From Candidatus Obscuribacterales bacterium (GTDB taxonomy: Bacteria > Cyanobacteriota > Vampirovibrionia > Obscuribacterales > Obscuribacteraceae), in contig JAGVKG010000026.1 of NCBI GenBank assembly GCA_020050685.1, forward strand, positions 1 through 64,000: DNA of 64,000 nt, given 5' to 3'. Within the stretch, counting starts at the first letter, position 1. The number at the start of each line of letters is the position of its first letter. The translations under genes and the position numbers were made by a program. Under the pieces are notes generated by a model. The model saw only the letters and a list, made by a program, of their open reading frames with translations, did not search any database and was not told the DNA's origin. Shown here piece by piece: positions 29,926 to 37,138 of this stretch.

Positions 29926-30545
29926 GTCTTCTGATTTTGGCTGCCGGCGCCTCAACACGCCTTGGTAGACCAAAGCAGCTCTTGCCCTTTCGGGGTACTA
30001 ATTTAATTGTCCATACAGTTTTAGCCGGGCTTGAGTCAAAGTGTCTGCCAATTGTCGTCGTACTTGGCTCCAATTCCGCGCTGATTGCCGAGACCATTTC
30101 TCATTTCCCAATCCAAATCGTCAAAAATGACCATTGGAATTTGGGCATGTCCTCTTCCATTTGGGCAGGAATGACCAAGCTACTTGAATTAGACAGCGAG
30201 CTGGAAGCCGCAGTCATCGCTACTTGCGATCAACCTCATGTTGCGGGCAAAACCATTGATGATTTGATTGCCCTGCAAGAAACATCCGGCAAACCAATCG
30301 TCGCTTCGGCTTATTCCGATACCCTAGGCGTGCCTGCCATCTTTAATCGTGCTGTGTTCAGCGAGCTTATTAATCTTTTAGATGTTAGGGTAGATGTTCG
30401 GGCAGGAACAGGTGGGGCAAAGCAACTGATCAAGAAATACGCAAAGTCAAATCAGGTCGCCAGCTTGGACTTTGCGCCCGGTGCCATCGATATTGACACG
30501 GAAGCCGACTATGCCCTGCTCAAAGCAGACTCAATCACCTGCTGA
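29901..30545 (+). CDS. mocA: MocA-like molybdenum cofactor cytidylyltransferase
   Basis: A nucleotidyltransferase (214 aa) that adds CMP to molybdopterin to give the cytosine-dinucleotide cofactor used by xanthine-oxidase-family enzymes. The NTP-binding loop LILAAGASTRLGRPKQLLPF is at residues 11-30, MSSSIWAGM and the metal-binding TCDQPH follow, and GVPAIFN is the typical late motif. It overlaps xdhC by 25 bp and ends the operon. CTP rather than GTP specificity is inferred from its partner, a PaoC-type enzyme; MobA-like GTP use cannot be excluded by eye. Confidence 0.88.
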   Translation: MPHLQSKVGLLILAAGASTRLGRPKQLLPFRGTNLIVHTVLAGLESKCLPIVVVLGSNSALIAETISHFPIQIVKNDHWNLGMSSSIWAGMTKLLELDSELEAAVIATCDQPHVAGKTIDDLIALQETSGKPIVASAYSDTLGVPAIFNRAVFSELINLLDVRVDVRAGTGGAKQLIKKYAKSNQVASLDFAPGAIDIDTEADYALLKADSITC

Positions 30546-30583
30546 TATAGTGGAAGCAGGGAGTTTGTTAGGCGGAATGGGCA

Positions 30584-31696
30584 ATGTGCAAATGGCATAC
30601 ATGCTTGTCTCAAACATTGATTCCACTTGTCTCGATCATATTAGTGGCAGTTTCAGCCTGCGCGCCTAGCTATGGCAAACCTGCCTTGCATAAAAAACCC
30701 GCTCTCAAGAAAATGGAAGCAAAAGTTGATTTTTCCGCTGGCAAAACAGCGGCTCAAGGTCAGAGTGAAGTGAATGAGTCTGCCAGCGGCGCTGTCTATG
30801 CCTATTTTATTGGCAAAGGCGTCGATGCCTATAAACAAAACGACTTCCTGGTTGCTGAGCACTTTTTCCAGATTGCTTTGGAAGACGCGCAAATTCAGAA
30901 ATTGGATAAGTTGCAACAAGCAATGATCATGACTAATTTAGCCAGTGTTCAACGCGATGCGCATAAATATGCAGAAGCAGAAAAACTATTCAAACGAGCT
31001 TTGGAAATCGAAAAGCAAGATCTGCAAACCAACAAGCGTGCATTAGAATATACTGCCAATCAATATATTGCTATGTTGCGCAAGGCGGGACGCAATGGTG
31101 AAGCTTGGATGCTGGAAGTTTCTCTGCGCGATGGATTCAAATCAAAAAAATGTATTGCTTGCGAAGAGAGCCTAGCTAAGACCATCCAGCAAGAGCGTCT
31201 CGAAGCTGCGGCAAAACAATTGCCTGTGCTTGCCGCAACAAAACGGCTTAGGCAACCAAAATCCAGTCCACAGATTAATCCATCACATATTCCAGATGGT
31301 GGCATCGCGACTAATCCGCCACACATATTTGGCGGCGATGGAAATCCAAATAACGGTCCACAAATTCCTGGTGCCGATGGAATCCCAAATAACAGTCCGC
31401 AAATTGCTGGTGGCGATGGAAATCCAAATAACAATTATCCGGGTGGACCAGCCAGCACTGTGATTATTCAACAGCCGTACACGGCTCCGGCTGTCTACGG
31501 AATGCCTGTGGTGCAAATGGCACCAGGCGCAGATCCCCATGGTGGCACACCAGGTTATTACCCGATTGTTTCGCCACTCTCGCCGGTAACTTCGCCACGA
31601 CAACCAATACCACTAAGAGCGCCTGTCGGAAATGTCACTGGCGGAAATATGTTTGGTTCTGGACTTGGCACAGGTCGAGGCATGTTTGGCAGATAG
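30584..31696 (+). CDS. Exported TPR protein with Asn/Pro-rich tail
   Basis: A 370-residue protein. The hydrophobic N-terminus (LIPLVSIILVAVSACAPS) could be a signal peptide or a lipoprotein signal, since Cys follows VSA. Residues 70-160 form two to three tetratricopeptide repeats (YKQNDFLVAEHFFQIALEDA; KYAEAEKLFKRALEIEK). A Cys pair sits in KKCIACEES. The C-terminal half is low complexity: 13-residue tandem repeats near 250-283, then Pro/Gly/Gln-rich sequence ending GTGRGMFGR. It begins 38 bp after mocA on the same strand but has its own character. The TPR part should bind another protein in the envelope; no enzyme signature was seen. Confidence 0.8.
   Translation: MCKWHTCLSQTLIPLVSIILVAVSACAPSYGKPALHKKPALKKMEAKVDFSAGKTAAQGQSEVNESASGAVYAYFIGKGVDAYKQNDFLVAEHFFQIALEDAQIQKLDKLQQAMIMTNLASVQRDAHKYAEAEKLFKRALEIEKQDLQTNKRALEYTANQYIAMLRKAGRNGEAWMLEVSLRDGFKSKKCIACEESLAKTIQQERLEAAAKQLPVLAATKRLRQPKSSPQINPSHIPDGGIATNPPHIFGGDGNPNNGPQIPGADGIPNNSPQIAGGDGNPNNNYPGGPASTVIIQQPYTAPAVYGMPVVQMAPGADPHGGTPGYYPIVSPLSPVTSPRQPIPLRAPVGNVTGGNMFGSGLGTGRGMFGR
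31331..31432 (+). repeat. 39-bp tandem repeat within the TPR protein
   Basis: Three units, the third partial, of a 13-codon repeat: GGDGNPNNGPQIP, GADGIPNNSPQIA, GGDGNPNN. A degenerate fourth unit (PDGGIATNPPHIF) precedes them. The period is a multiple of three, so unit gain or loss would keep the frame. Confidence 0.8.
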
Positions 31697-31719
31697 CAAT
31701 TGCTTGAGGGAAATCAGCT

Positions 31720-32082
31720 ATGAGTTCAATGACAAAAGCAGAACTACATGCAACGATTGCTGAAACCTTTCCGCAAGACAGGCTGGAAGACGTAATCGCC
31801 CTGCTTGATGAATACGGCACCGAATCGCACGAGCCTGAAATTACTCGGGTGCAATTCGACATTGTGAAGTTAAGCAAAGGCAACTTGGCTGAGCTGAAGA
31901 ATTTGGTTAAGCAAGCCAAAATTGATTACCGGGACATTCTAATGTGGGCAGAATCACCACTCAGTCCCCAAGAAGCAGCTTTGATTATTAACCAACTGGC
32001 TTCCTGGATGGAGAAAGACGGCAAGCAGGAGCTTGCCAGTGAATTGCGCAGGCGCTCGCAAAGAATTTCCGACAGCTGCTAG
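31720..32082 (+). CDS. Hypothetical helical protein (120 aa)
   Basis: It starts at an ATG nine bases after GAGGG and lies 23 bp downstream of the TPR gene, so the two may be co-transcribed. No signal peptide is present. The sequence is acidic to neutral and predicted helical (TIAETFPQDRLEDVIALLDEY; LSPQEAALIINQLASWMEKDG). I do not recognise a family. The internal LEDVIALLDEYGTES stretch resembles antitoxin-type helical proteins, but no toxin gene is next to it. Confidence 0.65.
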   Translation: MSSMTKAELHATIAETFPQDRLEDVIALLDEYGTESHEPEITRVQFDIVKLSKGNLAELKNLVKQAKIDYRDILMWAESPLSPQEAALIINQLASWMEKDGKQELASELRRRSQRISDSC

Positions 32083-32225
32083 CTCTTATGCTTTATCAGA
32101 CTCTGGATCATTCAAAAATCCTTCTTCCGTGTAGCGATTAATTTCTTGACAAGATGGTTTTTCTCGGCACTGGGGAACAAAATACTTAGCTATTGAAACC
32201 ATGCTGACCACTGGAGGGCCAATTC

Positions 32226-33296
32226 GTGATGAGCTTCAGATTCAAAACAGTAGCACTACATTTGGTGGCATCAATTTCCTTGCTTGCCTCGACTTGCTCA
32301 ATTGCCCATGCACAAAATGCACAAGTGGATATGTCCACTTCAGTTTCAATGACGCTTTATCATCTGACCGCTGGAAAAAATGGCCAACAACTTTATCTCG
32401 ATCGCAACGGGCAATCTTATCCACTGCCTGGTGCCGGATGCAACGATCCAAAAACCTTGGCAGTTTACACAGGTTCAAATGGACAACGCTGGTACGTAGA
32501 TAAAACTGGCAAGCCCATCGATTTACCACCAATAACTCCAGCTGCTTACACTGGTCAAGCGACATACAACCAAAGTGGCTTTTCGATGGACGGACAAAAT
32601 TATTCGAACGATGGCTCTGGCGATAATTCGACACCACAGAACGTCACGATCAACAACGATCCCACGTACAATTCAAACTCATCCGATGATTCTGGTTCCT
32701 ATGATGCCGGCGTTGCCGCCGGAGTTGGTGCCGCAGTAGGTGCATTAGCCGGAGATGCGCTAGCAGATTCAATTGATGGTCTCCCTTATGACACGCCGCT
32801 TTATGTTGGCGATGATGGTTATCCATATTATTGGGGAGCAGATGGTTTGCGTTATCCTTTGGCTACAGGTTTGGCAGGACGCTACTGGTGGAATAACTGG
32901 CGCAATAATTGGAACTGGTATCACCATAATGTCTACGATCCAGGTGGTCGCTATTATGGTCAAGCCAGACAAGTTGCTCAAGATGGTCACTTCTATCATC
33001 CAAACCACGTAGTACCAGGTACGCTTGGTGACCGCATGTTCAATAACCGGAACATGGCAAGCAGTGACATTCCATCATTTGACGATCATGGTTTTCAACC
33101 AATACATGGTCCAATGGACAGTCGCGGCGCTGACTCTGGCATCGAGCGCTCAGATGACATAACTCGCGGTTTTGCTAATGATTTAAATCGCTCCGGATTC
33201 GGAGACAGATTTGGTGGTGGTGGATTCCGTGGAGGCGGATTTAGTGGCGGTGGCTTTGGTGGTGGATTCCACGGTGGCGGCGGCGGACGGCGCTAA
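32226..33296 (+). CDS. Exported protein with aromatic/Asp repeats and Gly-rich C-terminus
   Basis: A 356-residue protein with a signal peptide ending SIAHA. GTG at 32226 or ATG at 32229 may be the start; GGAGGG lies just upstream of both. Three short copies of a Y-(L/V)-D-x-x-G-x-x-Y motif are visible: LYLDRNGQSYPLP, RWYVDKTGKPIDLPP and LYVGDDGYPYYW...GLRYPL. Between them are an Asn/Ser/Asp-rich linker and a small hydrophobic Ala/Gly stretch (AGVAAGVGAAVGALAGDALA) that could insert in a membrane. The last 40 residues are almost pure Gly/Phe/Arg. It is probably a surface or cell-wall-associated protein; the function is unknown. Confidence 0.75.
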   Translation: MMSFRFKTVALHLVASISLLASTCSIAHAQNAQVDMSTSVSMTLYHLTAGKNGQQLYLDRNGQSYPLPGAGCNDPKTLAVYTGSNGQRWYVDKTGKPIDLPPITPAAYTGQATYNQSGFSMDGQNYSNDGSGDNSTPQNVTINNDPTYNSNSSDDSGSYDAGVAAGVGAAVGALAGDALADSIDGLPYDTPLYVGDDGYPYYWGADGLRYPLATGLAGRYWWNNWRNNWNWYHHNVYDPGGRYYGQARQVAQDGHFYHPNHVVPGTLGDRMFNNRNMASSDIPSFDDHGFQPIHGPMDSRGADSGIERSDDITRGFANDLNRSGFGDRFGGGGFRGGGFSGGGFGGGFHGGGGGRR

Positions 33297-33336
33297 CTTT
33301 GAACAAACAACAAATTACAATTTCTAGGAGGCGGCA

Positions 33337-34074
33337 ATGAACGTAAATTCCTCATGCCAAACTAATGTCTTGCGTTTTGGTCTAGCATTTTCTTTGGCAG
33401 TGATGATTTCAGGCCTCTGCAACAATCAACAATGCTTGGCGGAAGACCAAGCCATTGCACAAGCCGACTCGGTTGCCACAAGCCAGCCGCAAGACACGGC
33501 AATTCCACCAGCATCTGATACCACCCTCAAGGGGGCAGTACAGTCAATCCAATTGAATTTGGAAGTGCTACGCGATATCGGCCTGGACATAAAAAAATTA
33601 CGCAGTGCTTCAGAGGAACTGTATAACGAAGTGACACTGCAACCAGTCAGTTTGCAAATGCAACCTAACGTGGTTGGCATGGGCACCATCATTTACACAC
33701 CAGTTGCTGCAGCACCCGTGTATATGGCACCACGCAAAAAACGTGTTGACCTGGCAATGAACGACATGCGTCCGATTGTCACCCTGATGAAAGAAGACGT
33801 TGACGCAGTTCTGTCAGGACAGAGAAAAATTGATTTACCAGAAAATACTGACGAAGTACTTGATCCACTACTTAAGATTTGGGAGAACTTGGTCAACCGC
33901 ATTTTCACTCAATACAGCTCCTTAGAGCCTCTAACTCAAACATCTAATTATGACAACAAGGCAATAGCCAGAATTGCCCATGCAATTCATAAAGACACCA
34001 AGACCTTGGAAGATACAAGGAAGAAAGTCTTCAAGATAATTCAAAAAGCAGGAAAAGAAGCGCAGCAGAAATAG
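33337..34074 (+). CDS. Exported hypothetical protein (245 aa)
   Basis: A strong AGGAGG site precedes the ATG. The signal peptide (FGLAFSLAVMISGLCNNQQCLA) is followed by an Ala/Ser/Thr/Pro linker to about residue 60. The mature part is mostly helical (VQSIQLNLEVLRDIGLDIKK; LMKEDVDAVLSGQRK; ARIAHAIHKDTKTLEDTRKK), interrupted by a hydrophobic, proline-containing loop around VVGMGTIIYTPVAAAPVYMA. No known domain was recognised. It is in line with exported genes on both sides (40 bp and 47 bp gaps), suggesting one transcription unit of envelope proteins. Confidence 0.75.
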   Translation: MNVNSSCQTNVLRFGLAFSLAVMISGLCNNQQCLAEDQAIAQADSVATSQPQDTAIPPASDTTLKGAVQSIQLNLEVLRDIGLDIKKLRSASEELYNEVTLQPVSLQMQPNVVGMGTIIYTPVAAAPVYMAPRKKRVDLAMNDMRPIVTLMKEDVDAVLSGQRKIDLPENTDEVLDPLLKIWENLVNRIFTQYSSLEPLTQTSNYDNKAIARIAHAIHKDTKTLEDTRKKVFKIIQKAGKEAQQK

Positions 34075-34121
34075 TTTTGCAGCGTAAAATAGCCTAGTCA
34101 ACTTTCTCTGGAGAAATTGTT

Positions 34122-34898
34122 ATGAACTTGCTAGCACGTCTGTCCATTCTCCTGCTTGTCACATTTGCGCTTGGCTCGTCAGGCGCGATTGGCGCAGACC
34201 TGAAAACAGACACTCCGGTGCTTACTCATGGCGGCACCTGGAAACTTGTGGAAATAAAACGTGGTGGCAAAGGCACAAGTTACGATATCGCTGTAAAATA
34301 TCCAGAGTTTGTCGATGAACATGGCAAGCCGCTTGAACAATTGAATGAGGCTGTAAAAAAAGCGGCTCTAGACGTGGTTCAAAAAAATGAAGCGGATTTC
34401 AAATCATATAAATCACCAATCAAAACCGGTCGCAACTATTTAAACGGGGAAGCAAACGTTTGCTTGCTCAACCAAACATTTGCCAGTATGAAGTTTAGCT
34501 ATGAGGCCTACCAACGTGGCGACGCACATCCTCGGAATTGGGCCCAAACTTTGAACTACCAACTTTCGCCATTTAAGGAAATCACTTTACAAACTTTGTT
34601 CCGGGAAAAGTCCAATTACCTGACGCACTTGTCTAAATTGAGCATCAATGAATTGAAAGCCAAGCTCAAGAAAAACACCGACGACAACTTTCTCAAAGAA
34701 GGAGCCGGACCGGAAGAAAGTAATTTCAAAAACTTTTGTCTCACCGCACACAACCTGGAAATCACCTTTGATCCGGCAACAGTTGCAGCAAGAATTTTCG
34801 GATCGCAAACGGTGATCATACACTTAACGGCAATCCGCCCCTTAATTAAGCACGATTCTCCAGTTTACACCCAACTGGAGTCACCAGTCTTACACTAA
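34122..34898 (+). CDS. Exported DUF3298/PdaC-like protein
   Basis: A 258-residue protein with an N-terminal signal peptide (LSILLLVTFALGSSGAIGA). The mature part reads as a DUF4163-like segment followed by DUF3298: paired strands around FASMKFSYEAYQRGDAHP, then LNYQLSPFKEITLQTLF, the helix NYLTHLSKLSINELKAKL, and the closing strands FDPATVAARIFGSQTVIIHL. In the family the first segment usually has GGAH; here it is RGDAHP. Members include RsiV-type lysozyme-binding anti-sigma factors and extracellular parts of deacetylases, but many are of unknown role. It converges with the next gene, with 9 bp of overlap at the ends. Confidence 0.75.
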   Translation: MNLLARLSILLLVTFALGSSGAIGADLKTDTPVLTHGGTWKLVEIKRGGKGTSYDIAVKYPEFVDEHGKPLEQLNEAVKKAALDVVQKNEADFKSYKSPIKTGRNYLNGEANVCLLNQTFASMKFSYEAYQRGDAHPRNWAQTLNYQLSPFKEITLQTLFREKSNYLTHLSKLSINELKAKLKKNTDDNFLKEGAGPEESNFKNFCLTAHNLEITFDPATVAARIFGSQTVIIHLTAIRPLIKHDSPVYTQLESPVLH

Positions 34899-35888
34899 GC
34901 GATACAAGACAGAGCGTGCATCGCTCTTACTACTTGCTTCTTGCAAATGGCCAAATTTGTCTAGTCTTCTCAAATAATTGAGCGTATCTTCCCATTGCTC
35001 GGTGAGAAAGAGCGATGGTGAGTCGACTTTATTGACGCTCTCCAACAAATCAAAGCTGGAAAGGTCCTTGGTCTTAGACCAGTTTCCACCTTGATCCTGC
35101 ACCCACGTGTTATCGCCAGCGCACGCAATTCTGTCTACGTTCAGCTCGTCACGTGCCGCCAACTTATCAATCAGCTCAATTGATTCGCCAATCGCATCCA
35201 AGGGCAAGAACTTTCCTCGTTTGTAAGCCCAATGCACAAGAAAATACAAACCACGCAAAATATCGTAGTCATAAAAACGTGGGAAACAAAGCTTAAGCCA
35301 ATCTTGATCAATGACATTACCGGTGCTCAAAGAACGAAACAACTTTCTTGAAAGCAAATAGTTAGCGCCACTATCGAGGAACTGACATTCTTCCTGTGTG
35401 AAAGGGCGATTTGTGTGAAATAAAATCGCTTCTAAGGGTGGCAGCGATGAAACTATGGAGCTCTTTTTTACTTCTTTGCTATAAGCCGATTCATCGCAAT
35501 TCAGCCCGCCATCAGGCAATTGATATTTAAAAAACCATGGGCGAATCCAAGCCAATTCAGAATCAACATCGACACCCCAGGCACTCAAGACTTTATAAAT
35601 TGTGCCCAGATCGCAATGACAAGGAATTTCCCGATACGGATCAAAACCTGCTGGCACGTCCTCCACTGAAAATGGAAAAACCTTGGCATAAACTTTGTTT
35701 AGCGAATCGACCATTTCACAGACAATAATTTCAGGAATTTGATCAGCCAAACCCATTTCGTAAAGTAAGACCATATGCCAACGCGGGCTATCCCATTTAG
35801 GCCAATAGGGATTAACTCGCGCGGCCCTCAGCGCTCTTTCCGAGGAAAGATAGTCAATCGTTGATTCAATAGCCGATTCCAGGTTCAT
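34890..35888 (-). CDS. Squalene-cyclase/prenyltransferase-fold protein of unknown function
   Basis: A 332-residue cytosolic protein resembling the (alpha/alpha)6 toroid repeats of prenyltransferases and terpene cyclases: GLADQIPEIIVCEMVD, KYQLPDGGLNCDES (the QxxDGGxN-type turn), a repeat-like PRFYDYDILRGLYFL, and a late segment ending at FGHLQEASS. The catalytic DxDD of squalene-hopene cyclase and the zinc ligands of protein prenyltransferases are not evident, so it may be a non-terpenoid binding member. Stand-alone versions are often annotated as prenyltransferase. The N-terminus (ESTIDYLSSERALRAARVNPYWPKWDSPRW) suggests a DNA-glycosylase-unrelated helical cap. The function is open. Confidence 0.6.
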   Translation of the reverse strand: MNLESAIESTIDYLSSERALRAARVNPYWPKWDSPRWHMVLLYEMGLADQIPEIIVCEMVDSLNKVYAKVFPFSVEDVPAGFDPYREIPCHCDLGTIYKVLSAWGVDVDSELAWIRPWFFKYQLPDGGLNCDESAYSKEVKKSSIVSSLPPLEAILFHTNRPFTQEECQFLDSGANYLLSRKLFRSLSTGNVIDQDWLKLCFPRFYDYDILRGLYFLVHWAYKRGKFLPLDAIGESIELIDKLAARDELNVDRIACAGDNTWVQDQGGNWSKTKDLSSFDLLESVNKVDSPSLFLTEQWEDTLNYLRRLDKFGHLQEASSKSDARSVLYRLV

Positions 35889-35911
35889 AGGAAATTCTCT
35901 CGGAAAAAATG

Positions 35912-36475
35912 TTATTTACGTGCAGCATAAAGAATGCTGTGCAGCTTGTCGAGAAAGTCTTCATCGCTTTTGGGCTGCCCATACCATTTGGCCACCAGCT
36001 TGCCGCTTTTTTGAAAAATCAAAAACGAAGGAAAGGCATTACAGCCCATATATTTTTTGATTATCTCTGCGTCCTTCGAGCCGGCGGCAATGCGTGTGCA
36101 AACAAAATTGCTGGAGAGAAAATCACGCACCATGGGTTCACCAAAAATCTTTTTCTCCGTCACAGCACAATGCGGGCAAGCAGGTTTCATCAGATAAGCA
36201 AACAAGGGCTTTTGTTCTTGCATTGCTCTGTCCAAGCCCTCATCCATTGTCGAACCGAAGGGGATATTTTGAATTTGAATCGGTTTCCAAACACTAGGGA
36301 GAGAGCTACGCCAAGTATTCTTCCAACGTGTCGCCAAGGCAGGTGTAGACGGAGGTGGATGAGATTTTTTCTTGCGGCGCCTAGCATCTGCCGATTGTCC
36401 ACCAAAGCTTACGCTCAAAACCAGCAAAACAACGATGCTCAACCAGACAAATTGTTTCTGCCGACTTGAATTCAT
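35912..36475 (-). CDS. Exported thioredoxin-like protein (CPHC motif)
   Basis: The start is placed at the second in-frame Met (36475), which has AGGAG upstream and begins a signal/anchor segment (FVWLSIVVLLVLSVSFGG). A basic Pro-rich linker (RRRKKKSHPPP) follows, then a thioredoxin fold: KPLFAYLMKPACPHCAVTEKK with the redox motif CPHC, FVCTRIAAG, and the cis-Pro loop NAFPSFLIFQKSGKLV. CPHC is the DsbA-type active site, here in a thioredoxin/DUF255-like frame. It probably reduces or oxidises disulfides in the periplasm. A DoxX-family gene starts upstream on the same strand and may be co-transcribed. Confidence 0.82.
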   Translation of the reverse strand: MNSSRQKQFVWLSIVVLLVLSVSFGGQSADARRRKKKSHPPPSTPALATRWKNTWRSSLPSVWKPIQIQNIPFGSTMDEGLDRAMQEQKPLFAYLMKPACPHCAVTEKKIFGEPMVRDFLSSNFVCTRIAAGSKDAEIIKKYMGCNAFPSFLIFQKSGKLVAKWYGQPKSDEDFLDKLHSILYAARK

Positions 36476-36511
36476 AGACTTCGTTCTCCTACATTGCAGC
36501 AATTCATTTAT

Positions 36512-37024
36512 CTAAGCCTTTGCCTCACCACTTTCCTGATTCAATTTTTTGAACAAAGTTTTGGAGAGCAAATAATCAAGCGAGAATTTCCCTGGTCCGA
36601 AAGCCAGAATCAGAACCGCAGTCAGCAAAAAGAAAAATGGATCTGCTTGCAAAAAAGTATCCGGATCTTTAAACATATTGAAGACTGCTTCACGATCGTC
36701 TTTGACTGCCAGGTAAGCAACAATCATATTTACCGTCAGCATCAAACCAATCGGACGGGAAGCAAGACCGAGAATAAGCAAAATGCCACCAACACATTCC
36801 ACCCCAGCGACAAACCAAGCATTAAAATCGGGCAAAGGAATCCCGAGGCTGGTAAAAAATTCAACAATATCAGGATGATTTAAAAGTTTGCCCTTGCCTG
36901 TAACAAAAAATTGCCAGCCCCAGGTGAGACGAAAAATAAGCAACAAAACAGGCTGAAGCAAATCGCCGGCGCGAATCAAAAGCCCATATCCTTTTGTCCC
37001 TAAATCAACCACTAATTCTTTCAC
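36512..37024 (-). CDS. DoxX family membrane protein
   Basis: A 170-residue protein with four hydrophobic segments and the DoxX pattern: VLLLIFRLTWGWQFFVTGKG, WFVAGVECVGGILLILGLA, IGLMLTVNMIVAYLAV, PFFFLLTAVLILAFGPGKFSLD. It starts with GTG, preceded by GAGG at good spacing. DoxX-family proteins act with thiol or quinone redox systems. It lies 36 bp upstream of the thioredoxin-like gene, which fits a membrane-linked thiol redox pair; the role is inferred. Confidence 0.85.
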   Translation of the reverse strand: MKELVVDLGTKGYGLLIRAGDLLQPVLLLIFRLTWGWQFFVTGKGKLLNHPDIVEFFTSLGIPLPDFNAWFVAGVECVGGILLILGLASRPIGLMLTVNMIVAYLAVKDDREAVFNMFKDPDTFLQADPFFFLLTAVLILAFGPGKFSLDYLLSKTLFKKLNQESGEAKA

Positions 37025-37138
37025 GCCAATCCCTCACCACCACTAATTCCCTCATAAATACACACCTATCATTCATAGCCCACGATTTCGATTCGCCATA
37101 ACATGGTCGAGATTAAATTTGCCTCTCTAAAATAATCA

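Noticed and set aside
35909-36469. 186-residue plus-strand frame
   Set aside because: It is antisense to the thioredoxin-like gene, which has a signal peptide and a CPHC motif.
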